Origin: Trichopria drosophilae
Lineage: Eukaryota > Arthropoda > Insecta > Hymenoptera > Diapriidae
Length of the DNA: 64,000 nucleotides
NCBI GenBank assembly: GCA_030407085.1
Contig: CM059582.1
Coordinates: 133,241,501 to 133,305,500 of the forward strand
Direction: 5' to 3'
Shown: piece after piece, positions 9,929 to 21,900 of the stretch
How positions within the stretch are numbered: position 1 is the first letter of the stretch
How the letters are laid out: each line of letters starts with the position of its first letter
Notes under the pieces: generated by a model
What the model was told of the DNA's origin: nothing
Database searches by the model: none
The model's input: only the letters and a program-made list of their open reading frames with translations
Program-made: the position numbers and the translations under genes

Positions 9929-10864
9929 GTGAAGGAGATTCATAAACCAGCAAGAAAAACTTATACAAGACCGCGAGTAGATATTCGCGGATTAGATGAA
10001 ACTTGTCAAGCTGATCTTGTAGAAATGATTCCATATGCAAATGAAAATAAGGGTTACAAATACTTTTTAACTGTCATTGATGTATACTCTAAGTATGCAT
10101 GGGCCCGCCCAGTAAAAAAAAAAGAATGGTGTGACGTCACAGCTGCCATGAATTCGATATTCGAAATGGGTCGAATTTCAAAAAATCTACATACCGACCA
10201 TGGGAAAGAATTTTATAATTCGAAATTCGAAAATTTAATGAAAAAACGTGATATCAATTTATATTCTACATACAGTAATCTAAAAGCATCAATTTGCGAA
10301 CGCTTTAATCGTACATTGAAATTAAAATGTGGCCACAGTTTAGCCTTCATGGTAATTATCAATGGCTCCATATCTTATCAGACTTGGTTAATGAATATAA
10401 CAATAGCACACACCGTACTATTAAAATGAAGCCGCAAGATGTTAATAAAGACAATGAAAAAGAACTATTGGAACGAGTGTATAATGTAATTGTGAATGAA
10501 AAGATTCATCCAAAGTTTAAACTAGGTCAACAAGTTCGTATTAGTAAATTTAAACATATATTTGAAAGGGGTATACACCAAATTGGACGACTAAAGTGTT
10601 TAAAATAATACTAATAAGTTGAGAAAACGAGTCCAGTAACATATTTACTAGAAGACAAGGATGGAAATCGAATATCAGGCGGATTTTATGAATATGAACT
10701 GCAACGAACTAAAAATCCAGATGTTTACCTGATTGAAAAGAATTCTACGTCAAAAAGGACATAAAGCGTTTGTTAAATGGTTGGGCTAAGACAAGTAGTT
10801 AAGAGTAAGTCAAGACAAGTACAACACATGGATCGACAAAGAAGATATATTACTTTACGACTAA
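9929..10864 (+). pseudogene. Retroviral-type integrase with C-terminal chromodomain
   Basis: This Polinton-type DDE integrase inserts the element into host DNA. Catalytic residues are visible at D29 (ADLVEM), D90 (HTDHGKEF) and E124 (CERFNRT) of the first frame. The frame shifts near 10325-10330 and again near 10600. Downstream pieces encode YNNSTHRTIKMKPQDV, the beta-barrel region and a chromodomain-like tail (GGFYEYELQRTK and WIDKEDI-type blocks). Frame changes and small rearrangements break the tail. The zinc-binding N-terminal domain is not recognisable upstream. The start used is a GTG only because the frame opens there; the true start is probably lost. Confidence 0.85.
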
Positions 10865-11119
10865 GATGGTGGAATAAATGATGAATAGTTGGAAGCGAGT
10901 TTTACTTAATATAAAGTTAGATGCAATTATTGTACAAGGGCAACAAAGATGTTGCGAAGTCGTTGGGGAGCACGAAGTCCGTATCTTCGTCGGATTTGCG
11001 GAGAAAAAATGCGGGAAAAGAAAGGTAAGAATAAACTTATATTGGTTAATTTATTAATATTTTTGTATGCGTACATAAATCCATTTACATGTTCATATTT
11101 ACATATACAAGTACATAAA
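10865..11119. other. Convergent intergenic gap, no firm gene
   Basis: Between convergent integrase and polymerase genes. One plus-strand frame of 58 codons (ATG 10881 to TAA 11057) has no recognisable similarity. I would not call it a gene on this evidence. Confidence 0.35.
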
Positions 11120-14100
11120 TCATACATCTACCTCCATTACATCCTTATGTCCCCACGGTAAAGTATCGGTAGAATTTTTAATTAAATATCCCTTATCATC
11201 ATGGGGACTTTTCTCACATACGGTGTATACGTTGTGTAATTTTGAACTTATACATCTCTGCTCGCGCGTAACTGTAGACATATTTTGAAGGCAGTTCAGA
11301 TAGTCGTCGAAAGTGATTATTTTTCGGACGACGACTTCTTTCACACCTTTCGCTCTCTTCTTCTCACGTTCGCCTAATACACGCAACGCATACATTTTTT
11401 ACCTGAGTCCGATAAACTCGGTCATTAACTTTCCACTACATTCATCCTTCATTAACCCTAAAACTTTTTTATTGACTAGCAGCATACCGTACTTATTATT
11501 TTTGGAATAATCACTCGTATCGTACATATTAATATCGCGTTTCATACAATCATATACATCATCACACTTAAATTCATAAATTAAACTATCGGCATCGGTA
11601 TATAACAATTTCGCCTTTTCTTTAAATTTTTCTAAAACATAATCGTAATGGAACTCGTACAATGTAGTTTTAGAAATATCTAAAATAGCCATTCCGGCTT
11701 ATCTATAACTACTTCTAATTTTCTAAGTTGTATAGCGACCAAGTCTTCACCAAATGTGAAGAAAAAAAGAGCGCTTCAACGCCATATCTACCATTCCACT
11801 TATTTTTAATGCTTACATCCACTCTTTTCCGAACATTCTCCATGGTTTTCCCAAATACCGCATTGTTCATTAATTTATACAATTTTTTTTTCAAAATCAT
11901 TTGTCGCGACTGTGCGGAGTTTGGTATTCTAGTCAATATAAGATTTCAACCATGGAGATTGTTTGAATTTTAGGATCCTATGAATTGTATTTAAAATAAT
12001 ACCGTGGGTGAGTGCTTGCTTTAAATTTCGCTAATGTATGACGTACCGTTCCTTGTCATTTAATGTAGCGACTAATTATGGTTGTTCGAACTGCTCGCTC
12101 GGGGCACAGCGGGAGATCTTTCTGCTTGTTGTGTATTTCTTCAGGGTAGGTCAAGTCGACTTCGAGAATATATCCAATTTCCGAGTCATCGGGTACATTT
12201 TCAAAGTCAACGTTTTCCACCCATTCGAAACCTCCGGTAGGCAGTAATTGACTCATTGCCCATCCATACAAATTATTAATATCCAAGTACATTAAATACT
12301 TTGACTCTTTTGATGGGTCATAATCAGGCATATATTATTCTTCGCTTTCGCGTACCTGTTCGAGCACTGCGAAAGACCTCCCCGTATACCACGTTCAATA
12401 AACATCACGATATCGATATCGGTGAGTAATTGTAACTCTACTTGAGTATATTTGAGAGTACAGTCCCAAGTGTACCCGGGTAGAGTATAATAATGCGCGG
12501 GATCTAAACCATGAGATTTTCGTAACGTTTCACGAAAATTATCAAAGATATCCGCAAGTAGAAGGACATCTGTTTTCAAATATAAGTCTGAATACTCACC
12601 CAGAGTATTACACTTAAATACGTTCCTACATACATTCATATAATTTATTAAAAAATTTGTCTCGAGCAGGAAGACATGATTAATCTAGGACGCTCATTTC
12701 TTTTACGTAATCGTAGGGGAAAATTCCCTTACGTGTTAATAAATTGAATTTTTCCTCATTTGGAAAGTGGGATTTTAAAATTTGTTTTTTTGCATTACTT
12801 AAATAAGACGCCAACTTTCGAGGGAGCAGTTTAAAAATCTAAGAGAATCTAAACAAGTTATTCTAATTTTAGTGTCTTTAACAAATTTGATTATCGAAAT
12901 ATACGTTTCCATATTGCATGGAATGATTTTCACGTCTCCCTGGAAACAATTGGTGACTTCGCGAATTAAAAAATGAGCGTCGTAGCCACTTAAATTGTGG
13001 AATATAACCGGAATATTAAAACTAAATTTATAATTAATATTGTAGTTTTTATGTGCAGCACCTCGAAATTGACCAGTGAGATGATCGTGATCCCCGACTG
13101 CAACATCTTTGTCGGTAAACGAGCCCCCGCAGATGTGGCACATCGTCGCCGACCGAAATGAATTCTCTTCTCTCGATGTCAAGTTCATCGGCTTCGTGTT
13201 CATCAAAATCTGGAACAAATAAAAAAGAAACATCCATTGAAAATATAAAGTGTATTATATTAGTTTAATTTTAATTTGTATTAATTGTGTATAATTGTTA
13301 TGATGTTTTAAACAAGAATAAATAATGATATCAATTATATAAAGTGAGTGTTTACCTGATTACCTTCATCGGCGAACTTCTTCAGCACGTTGGCAATCCA
13401 GGTAGCAGAGTCGGACCCCCGGTGAGAACGGTAACGGGACAACGACGAGTCGTGGTTACAATGCAGTTAGTATCCTACGCTATACATTTTATACTCTTCG
13501 TAGGCCAACTTAGGTGCAGTCTCCGATTCTACTTTCCCGAGGAGACACTCGGTGTCAGCGTAAACAATTAAGGGTACCAGCATGGCTCGGCCCAAACTTT
13601 TAAATTTTAAAATGCTGTTTTTTGTTTCGGGGAGTTTTATCGCACAATCATTTTTCTTTCCACACTCAAGTTTATGTGTGGCGAGTTTTTCTTCATTGTG
13701 AAAATAGTGGAGACAGCGATTGCAGATGTACTTCTTAATGTTACTTTTATTGCACTGCTTTCTCACTAATCGGGATAAATTTTTTATCCAGCAATAATGG
13801 GAAATACTGCAACTTGTTTCATTCTCTTCAACTTCAACGTCATTCAAAACAAAAGATGAGGAGGGGCGTGGGGTTTCCTCCGTTCTTCAAACACAAGGAA
13901 TATATTAATGTGCTCATTCTTTTCATCAGTAGTCAAGTGTGCGGGAAGCACTTCTTCGTTCTTATCGGCTATCATAAAGACATTTACTGAGATTTCATTC
14001 AGCTTTTCGAATTTCGGAATGTCTTTAAATGCGACAGGGAAAGTAATACCGGTAAATTTTATTTTTTCCGCGTGCTCTATGTATGATGATCGCCTATGCG

Positions 14101-14905
14101 GATGATCCTGTGATTTTATAGGAAAGAGAGCAGAAAGAATTGCCCATTTAAAGCAATCGTCTTCGAAACCATGCACATTGATCACGGCCTTTTTATCTCT
14201 GATCCACTTGGGTAAGACGATCCATCGTCCAGCACGCATTGGATTATATTTTGCCACTTGTACAGCGAGCGAATTTATAGCAGATAATGCCCAGCCCGAG
14301 TCGCGCTCTTGAAATTCTTCAAGTGATGAAAGAATGGGTGCCTTCACTCTTTCGTCGAACCACTCTGCTAAATTACTTGTAGCACATAGTGCTACGTACT
14401 TATTACTAAAGTACTTATTGTCTTCCAGCTCACTATGCACAAACTGTCCCGAAAACACTATGCACACTTTCACATTATTAAAATCACTTATTGCACCACG
14501 CACGTATTTTATTATTACAGCGTTTGATTCTTCAAAAAACTGTGCAGGATCTAAATACTTTATATTCGCGAACAGGCTGGTACGAAGGCGATTGTTGAAG
14601 GCGTATTGCACATTTTCTTCGAGAACGAGATTTCCTCGGGGTCCTTTTCCTTTCTTTTTCATCAAGTTCCTTGATGCTGCAGCCTTGAGTCCTAAGATGC
14701 GATGTACTCGCTATTCTATGGACGCATTTGTACCGATTGGAATACCGCGATTTAATTTTATATATTTGTATATTTTGTCAACGGTTCCGCGGCACTCTAC
14801 GTTAAAGTTACGGAACTGATCCAAAGTAGCGTCTTCATCCAGGGTGCGATAAACCATTGTGAGGGACCTCTCCCAGGAAGTAAAAACTTTCCGCACATCA
14901 ACCAT
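11120..14905 (-). pseudogene. Protein-primed family B DNA polymerase (pPolB)
   Basis: Pieces in order along the minus strand: N-terminal domain (14905-13844, one in-frame TAG near 14714); a zinc-type CNRCLHYFHNEEKLATH segment; exonuclease motif YADTEC; a CHICGG...DHDHLTG zinc/endonuclease-VII-like insert; exonuclease block [25 protein letters not shown]; polymerase motif A YLDINNLYGWAM; motif [17 protein letters not shown]; motif [12 protein letters not shown]; and a C-terminal ITFDDYLNCL region. It would replicate the element from a terminal protein. At least six frame changes and several stops break it, but all core motifs survive. A candidate intron is listed separately. Confidence 0.88.
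13210..13355 (-). other. Candidate 146-nt spliceosomal intron in pPolB
   Basis: On the minus strand an AT-rich stretch begins with CAG|GTAAAC and ends with a pyrimidine-rich TTTTTATTTGTTCCAG. The bases on each side are coding-like and in the same frame: exon upstream with SSLSRYRSHRGSDSATW, exon downstream with the CHICGG zinc insert. Removing it would keep the polymerase frame. An unspliced small insertion or deletion scar is the alternative. Confidence 0.5.
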
Positions 14906-15139
14906 CTTGATGTAATAAAACTTGGGTGGACTCTGGTAAAAACAAAAACGTCGATTCTTCAGCGTGCAAACGCTTGAGATTTTCGATATACTGGCACCAT
15001 ATTTATATATACGTCGTATTTGTAGCGCTTTTCGAGCTATATAGTGGGGTGATTATTAACTGTCTATTAGTTTTGCCCGTCACGTAAACAAAGGTATTCA
15101 CAGGAGTAGTTTAGGTTCGACTTCCACAGATGGGCATAG

Positions 15140-15868
15140 CTATTCGAATAGATGAGTTGAATAGCACTTATACAGTCCTACATATTTGAATTTGAAAAAA
15201 TAGGGAGTCTTGATATTCAAAATCTGAGATTTTATTTTTTCTTCATACCACTTGTTTAAATTTGAAGTGATATCTATTTTTTCATATCCACTATCAAAAT
15301 TGTCAATGGAGTGTAGCGTTGTTTCTATATCACACAACTCTCCCCCGAAAACTATGCACACATTCACACACTGGTACTCTTTGAAAGCTACGCGTAGAGT
15401 ATCGAACAATTTTACTTTTGCAGCATCAAAGAAATCATTTAAATTCCAGTATTCAAAATTGATCGCGAGTCCAGTTTTTATGCGATTTTCGAAAGGTGAA
15501 TCAACTTCCTCATAAATGAAGAGCAGAGTGAACGAATCTAAAATATTGCTCATCTCCTGCTCCATATCGGAATCCAGATGATCGAATCTCTCATCATTAT
15601 CAATATCCTTGTCTTCCTCCTGTGTATTAAAATTCATCGATTTAAATTTCTATCGCATGGCAATGAGGTGGTTGACTGCCAACTCCACAGCGTTTTCGAA
15701 GTTGTGTTCCACTGATGTCGTTGCATATGGCCGTAAACTTTCAATTGCACTTTCGCAACTTTCGAAAAACTCGCGAATTGTATTCGTGGATGCGTTATAA
15801 TTTTTTATATTTAAATATTTATATTCAACCCACGTATAGAGCGTATTGAGATGTCGTTCGACTTCCAT
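15140..15868 (-). pseudogene. Paralogue of the pPolB N-terminal domain
   Basis: Two frames (15868-15650 and 15637-15140) separated by one frame change or stop. They repeat the layout of the polymerase N-terminal domain just downstream. Compare FFDAAKVKLFDTLRVAF then VNVCIVFGGELC here with FFEESNAVIIKYVRGAI then VKVCIVFSGQFV in pPolB; the helical start (leading to ESLRPYATTSVEHNFENAVE) also matches in pattern. Same strand, 235 bp upstream of the polymerase start. Either a tandem gene duplication or a separate accessory protein built on the same fold; function unknown. The tail runs into non-homologous sequence. Confidence 0.55.
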
Positions 15869-16100
15869 TTCCTTTTCTTTATTTTTGTAGAGAACGATGG
15901 AAAACTACGGAGCGTCAATTTTGAATAGAAACTGATAGTTCCGTGGTTCAATCGAAGGATTTATATGATTCGCTGGTGAGATTATTGTGAAGAAATAGGA
16001 AAGGGTCGATGATTAACGTAATGATTAATGGGTTTTACTCGAGTCTCAACTCGTATACAATCTTTACGAGATATGGGTCCCAACATATTATATAATATTC
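15869..16100. other. Right flank of the Polinton-like element, no gene
   Basis: AT-rich DNA without recognisable gene or terminal repeat. The true Polinton end is expected here but I could not place it. Confidence 0.4.
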
Positions 16101-16452
16101 TTAGAAATGACATGTGTTTCTCAAATATGGGAATCCAGAACGAGCGCTTTCGAAAGGAAGATGTAGAAAAACAGATCTATACTTAGATGTTACATGTGTT
16201 TCCCAAATATGGGAATCTAGAAAGAGCGCTTTCGAAAGGACGATGTAGGAAAAACAGACCTATACTTAGGTTACATGTGTTTTTCCAAGGGTGGTCGAAG
16301 TAACATGTGTTTTTCCAAAGATGTAGGAAAAACAGACCTATACTTAGGTTACATGTGTTTTTCCAAAGATGTAGGAAAAACACATGTACCGTCGACCACC
16401 CTTGGAAAAACACATGTAACCTAAGTATAGGACTGTTTTTCCTACCTCTCAT
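16101..16452. repeat. Palindromic minisatellite, about 81-bp unit
   Basis: Two units of about 81 bp (from 16110 and 16191) share ACATGTGTTTC, GGGAATC, GAGCGCTTTCGAAAGGA and TATACTTAG. Shortened units follow (from 16272, 16302 and 16350), and the last part is the reverse complement of the preceding units, so the tract can fold back on itself. The 89-codon minus-strand frame across it is repeat-derived and I do not call it a gene. Confidence 0.75.
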
Positions 16453-16463
16453 TCGAAGCGTGC

Positions 16464-16522
16464 TTTAATAGCGTCGGGAAGGTCGACGTCGTGCCGGTGC
16501 CGACCTCCCCGACGCTATTAAA
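16464..16522. repeat. Long hairpin, 22-bp stem with one mismatch
   Basis: The arms 16464-16485 and 16501-16522 are reverse complements with one mismatch. They read TTTAATAGCGTCGGG outward to inward and enclose 15 bp. GC-rich stem against an AT-rich background. It abuts the truncated Gypsy integrase, so it may be the end of an inserted element or a deletion scar. Confidence 0.75.
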
Positions 16523-18900
16523 AAAAAGGGGGTGTCTAATGGAACTTTAATGAACCCCAATATCCAATGCCTGTAACTGATTTTTCCACGCTTCTGCCGT
16601 GAATTGCGATCCATGGTCTCTCAATATGCATTTCGGTTTTCCTATTTTCGGTATGTAATCATTTATTATTCTGTTCAGGCTAGCTCGAGTGGTAGCTTTT
16701 TTCATTGGGTACAATTTGACATATTTGGAGAATGCATCCAGAACCACAAAAATATGCTGCATACCTGCTCGACCTGTTGGTAAAGGACCATAAAAGTCAA
16801 CTGTCACTAAGTCTGATGGACCTGAGGAAGGCACCCTTTCGTATTCACCTTCCATGCCCACATTCAAGTACTTAGTGCGTTGACATAGGTCGCAGGATAC
16901 AACAAACTTCTTGGTGTCCCGATGCATTCCCCGCCAATAAAAGAATTTATTAAGCTTTAAGTGCTCTGCAGTTTTATACACTCCCGGGTGACCTAATCGT
17001 TCATGTACATCTTTTATATTATAGTTCTGCATCTGTCTGAGTACGACAATTTGCCATTGCTCTTGTCCACTAGATTTGTGAAATAGAACTTGGTCATAGA
17101 TTTGATAAAATGAATCATTGGGGTCGTCAGTACATTTGTTTATCAACTTAGTGACAGCTTCGTCTTCTCGTTGCCACTTTTTTAAATTTATCAATTCCCC
17201 CTTTAAGTCAGTTTTATGCAAGCGACAAATTGTCATTGCCAATCCAGATGCATATCTATTCTTATCTCCATCCTGAGTCGATGCTATTGTTATGGTCTTA
17301 TCCGGTTCCTTTGCAAATTTCCCTTCTGGGTTTCGACTTAGAAAGTCCGCCAACACGTTTTCGGAACCTTTAATGTGACCAACCGAAAAGGAATATTGCT
17401 GCAACAAAGGCCCCAACGTAACAGCCGATGACCAAAAATGTTGAACTTTTATGATCTGTCATAATTTCAAAGAATACACCTATCAGGTACGTCCGAAACT
17501 TTGTCACAGCATATACGATCGACAGTAATTCCTTCTCGGTTGTAGTATACTTAATTTCTGCATTATTTAAGCACCGACTCACGATGGAGATAATTTTTCG
17601 ATTCTGAAATTCATCAAACTGCAGAAGTACCCCCCCCCCCCTATTCCACGATCACTCGCATCGGCCTGAACATAAAATTTCCGGTTCGGAATGATTTGAT
17701 GGAGACATGACAAACAATTATCTTTTAACGTACTAAATGCCTCAGCGTGTTTGTATGTTCATTCCCAGGTCGCGTTTTTCTTGAATAATTCTCGCAAAGG
17801 GTCTACAGCGGTGCTGTGATTGGGGCTGAACTCTCTATAATAGTTACAGACCCTCAAGAACCGCTGCAGTTCTTTTATATTTTTTGGTTCACTGAATTCT
17901 TTAATGTTTTTTAATTTATTCGGATCCGAATTAACCCCCTTACAAGAAATAATAGAGCCTAGGAATGGAATTTTCATTTTAAAAAATTCGCATTTGTTAA
18001 TATTCAACGTGAAGTTATAATCGGACAGTCTGCAAAATAATTTCTCTAAACTATTAACGTGGGCGATAAACGACCTATCGCCCACTAGTAGATCATCAAT
18101 ATAGACTGCAGTCTCTTTGTCCAAATCACCATCCAGTGCCATACTTAATGCTCGTATAAAGCCGCTGCCGGCAGTTTTGAGGCCAAAGGGCACCGTACAA
18201 AATTGGTATGTCTTTCCCTCGAAAATGAATCCCGTGTACCGGCGTGAATCTATGTGCAAGGATATTTGCCAATATCCATGCGTGAGATCCATTTTCGAGA
18301 AAAAGGACACATCAAAAAATTTTTGTAATAATTCTTTTATTAATGGAGGGGATTCGTTGTCATCTTCAATAATGTCATTTAAATGTCGCGCGTCCAAACA
18401 TATCCGAATCCCCCATTACCTTTCTTTACGATTCTTAAGGGATTGACGTATGGGGTGATTGCCCGTTCTAGAATCCCTTGCCTCAACATTTCCTGTATTT
18501 CTCTGTCGACAGCGTCTCTAACAGCAAATGACACTGGATAGTTTCGTCGTACGTAATTTTTTTCATTTTGCAGACTTATCCGATGTTCATATCTCTTTGC
18601 TGGTCCTAATTTTTCTTTAAATAAATTTTCATATTTGTATAGCATATTTTTGAATGCGTGTCTCTCCATCTCATCAATTTCCGTAATTTGTTCTACTACT
18701 GTGTTGATCTCCTGTTCTATGTCATCATTACCTTTATTGGTTTCGCAATTCACGGCATTACAGGCTGGAACGCCGCAAGAGAGCGATTTGACATTTCGGC
18801 CATAACCGTAGTAAATTTCATATTCGTCGTCATGAATCATCGTGGTCATTTCTTTTATTCCCGACAGAATTTCTTTCTCTTTAATTATTATATTCACCCC
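16523..18900 (-). pseudogene. Ty3/Gypsy retrotransposon pol fragment (RT-RNaseH-integrase)
   Basis: Order on the minus strand: pre-RT linker (from 18897); reverse transcriptase with MDLTHGYWQISL, VPFGLK and active-site AVYIDDLLV; RNase H with TTEKELLSIVYAV and MTDHKS; connection GSENVLADFLSRNP; integrase zinc region HERLGHPG to CDLCQR; integrase core with TVDFYGPLP and LRDHGSQF. Frame changes occur near 18400, 17600-17760 and 17400. The integrase ends at a stop, followed in frame by the SSIRHP block, then foreign DNA, so its last third is missing. Gag and the upstream part are cut off by the (TA)n and LINE junction at about 18.9 kb. Confidence 0.85.
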
Positions 18901-18914
18901 ACATTCAATATTAT

Positions 18915-18916
<2 letters not shown>

Positions 18917-18983
<67 letters not shown>
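18917..18983. repeat. (TA)n microsatellite at the LINE/Gypsy junction
   Basis: About 67 bp of near-pure TA, followed by ATAATAATTATC-type repeats. In LINE orientation this is the 3' tail position, so it may have grown from the LINE's simple-repeat tail. Confidence 0.85.
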
Positions 18984-18984
<1 letters not shown>

Positions 18985-18986
<2 letters not shown>

Positions 18987-21900
18987 ATTATCGTTCCTAT
19001 TAGTATCATTTTCATAATCATTATTATTTTTTTTTGACGGAGGGGGGAAATGCATTAGGCACCATGGGGGGTTGAAGATGTTGTGTAACCCCCCGTATGT
19101 CGGACTCCCTCACCTTTGATGTTAACGGCAAGATTTACCGACTATAACCCTAAGCTCCCTTGGCCCTCCAGAATCCACATGTCCAGTCTGCAGCAGAAAA
19201 GTGGCTACGATATCCATCTCCTCCGCTGCAGACTGTACCGGGCCATTTCTTTTGTAACTGTAACCACTCCCTCTACCATCGGGTAAGAGGTTACGTGAGG
19301 TCGTGTGACCTCAGTAGACGGAGAGATCCCAGCAGCACTTCTTTCTGCATTCGGCCTGCGATGGAATTTGCATGTTCTTGGCAGGCCGGAATGCTTTTGA
19401 TGTTTTGGAGGAAAGTTGATCTCATTCCTCCCAGCACTCCAATTATCAGCACGACGAGCTTGATTTTGAATCCTCGATACAGCTTGCGAATTTCGAACAG
19501 GAGTTCCTCTTTGCTGACTATATTTGTCTCTGCTGGTGCAGAGAACTCGATCACGAAGATGGATTTGTGATCGAAGTCAGCAAGAACGATGTCAGGCTTA
19601 TTGGCTGATATTTGCCTGCTCGTCGGAAATGAGTAATTCCAGTATATTCGGCAAGACTCATTCCCGACTACGGATTCAATATCAGTGGGGACGTACAGCA
19701 AAACTGGGGTTGCATCAATACCATAAGTGCTGCGAAGATGGTAATATTCAATAATCAAAGAGCCGCATTGCGACGTTCGATGTATGCTGAAACTGCATAT
19801 ATTGGGCATGCTGCCAAAAGATGCATTAGTGTCTCAGAATGACATCTACACAATCTACAAAGCCTCCTCTGTAACGCCTGGTGTAAGACGTTCTGGCGAT
19901 ACGCTAAGGTATTGATGACCCCATCCTGGCATGCGAAGATAAAACTCGGACTCGGATTTCAAGCCGGCTGATCTTAAGAACGAGAAGGTCATCTCTGCCG
20001 ACAAGCCAAGTTGTTGGACATTTCGAAAGAATTGCATACAAATCATCTTCCGTGTGCTTCGGTCAATATCCCGTAGCTCGACAACGTTCCACTTCAGTGC
20101 TCCAAATGAATAGAGCACTGGTGATATATTCTCTGGCCAACATATTCGTGGCTGCCACCTTATTTCTCCCGGTCAATTCTGATGACCAGATCTGACGGAG
20201 AATGCGCCGGTATTTTTTTATGATGGTGGTTTTAGCAGCCTGCACATCCTGGACATGCCTTTGAGGTGCGCCCAGGTATGTGTAGGCTTCTTCGGCGCTA
20301 AGGTGGCGGATGACATTTCCGTTGACGAGCTCCATATCGTTGTTCTGGGAGCCTGACCTTCCTCTGTGCAAATGAACGACTGCACACTTGTCCAATCCGA
20401 ATTCCATGCCGATATCTCTCGAGTATGCGAGGGCGATGTTCAGAGATCGATGTAATTGATCCTCGCCTGATGCGTATAATTTAAGATCGTCCATATAGAA
20501 AAGATGGGTGATCTTATGTACACGTTCACCAGGCGGTCCACACATGTACCCTTGAGATTTCCGGAGAGCAACGGATAGAGGCAACAGTGAGATGCAGAAG
20601 AGCAGAGGACTTAGAGAATCTCCTTGATAGACACCTCTTTGGAATTGAACCAGTCTAGACATAGTTCGACGCTTGCCCGATCATGACAAAGCGTGTTTTC
20701 CAAAGAGGCATCAGGTCTTCTACAATTCGCACTATGTTTGGGTGGACATGGATGCGTTTGAGCAACAAGCTTAAAAGCTCGTGCGATGTTGAGTCATACG
20801 CCTTCATGTAATCCAGCCAGGCTATAGACAGGTTACGCTTGTACTGGACTGCGTCCTGACAAACACACCTGTCAATAAGCAAGTTGTCCTTGCAGCCGGA
20901 TACACCCATTTTGCAGCCTCGTTGTTCTACTATCCGTTGCCACACCGGTTTCACGGATTGCTCAATACGTTCGTTCAAGATGTTAGTGACATTTTGTATA
21001 ACGTATTGAGACACGTGATCGGTCTATGGTTTCTCGGATCGGACAAGTCTCCCGATTTTGGGATCAGTGTCGTTCGGTCCTCCACCAGCCAGTGCGGAAT
21101 AGGTTGGTCTCCATTTATATAAGAGGTGAATATTCGGGCTAGGTGTTGATGGACAGAAGTGAACTTCTTCCACCAATAGTTGTTAATTCCATCCCAGCCC
21201 GGCGAGGAGAAATTCCTCGCTCTTGTGATGGTATTTTTCACCTCTAATGCACTGACGGGTGGGCAAGCTTCACTTTGTTGTGTGACTTCGTCGCACAACT
21301 CGGTGAATATTTCAATACCTGGAGTGTCTGCATTAAGCCTAGATGTTTTCTCGTAGATGCTCCCCCAAAATTCCTCAACTGCCGCCAGCGACGAAAACTC
21401 GCTTGAGGCTGTGATACGATGTTTGAAGAGGTTGGAAGGATTCGTCCAAAATATTGAGTTTTGTCGAATTCCTTCTTCCCGTCTTTGCAGCCTTTTTTTG
21501 GCATCGGCCAAAACCCGAATTTTATCCGCTAAACGTTACTTGATGTTGAGCAACGTCAGCTTGTTCAGTGTGTGATAGTACGTCCGCAGTTGTTGTGCGA
21601 ACTTCTTGACTTTAGCCGTAAATGAACGGCCAGATGTTAAATAGTCGATCACACAATGAATTCGGGAAGCGAGTTTCCGTGTCAGTCGAATCTTACCGTT
21701 CAATTGAGACATGCGTTTTGTAATCTGCCGACTCCCCGATATCTGTGTCAGATTTCGCGGAGTCACCAGATCACTTGCAGCCTCGTAAACGGCACAATTG
21801 ACTTGCAACAGGTCGCAGTCATCTGGAAGAGCATCCAGAAGTAGGCTATTTGCTCTGTCTAATTCTCGTTGTTTAGGCAAATTTTCGTTGTCAAATTTTG

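Larger units (their letters stand above)
2199..15900. mobile_element. Polinton/Maverick-like (adintovirus-type) element, decayed
   Basis: The gene set is diagnostic: double-jelly-roll capsid, adenain-like protease, PLA2-like protein, FtsK/HerA-type packaging ATPase, retroviral-type integrase with chromodomain, and protein-primed DNA polymerase B. Structural genes lie on the minus strand at the left, ATPase to integrase on the plus strand in the middle, and polymerase on the minus strand at the right. Almost every reading frame carries frameshifts or stops, so this is an old copy. I could not find terminal inverted repeats: the left end is overwritten by the AACGTTTC tract, and the right limit is set only by the last recognisable frame. 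A 2.4 kb foreign element sits inside it. Confidence 0.9.

Noticed and set aside
2199..15900. Terminal inverted repeats of the Polinton-like element
   Set aside because: No matching pair could be found between the 2.2 kb and 15.9 kb flanks; the left end is overwritten.
16183..16452. 89-codon frame with repeated FFLHLWKNTC
   Set aside because: The protein repeat is a direct product of the 81-bp minisatellite.
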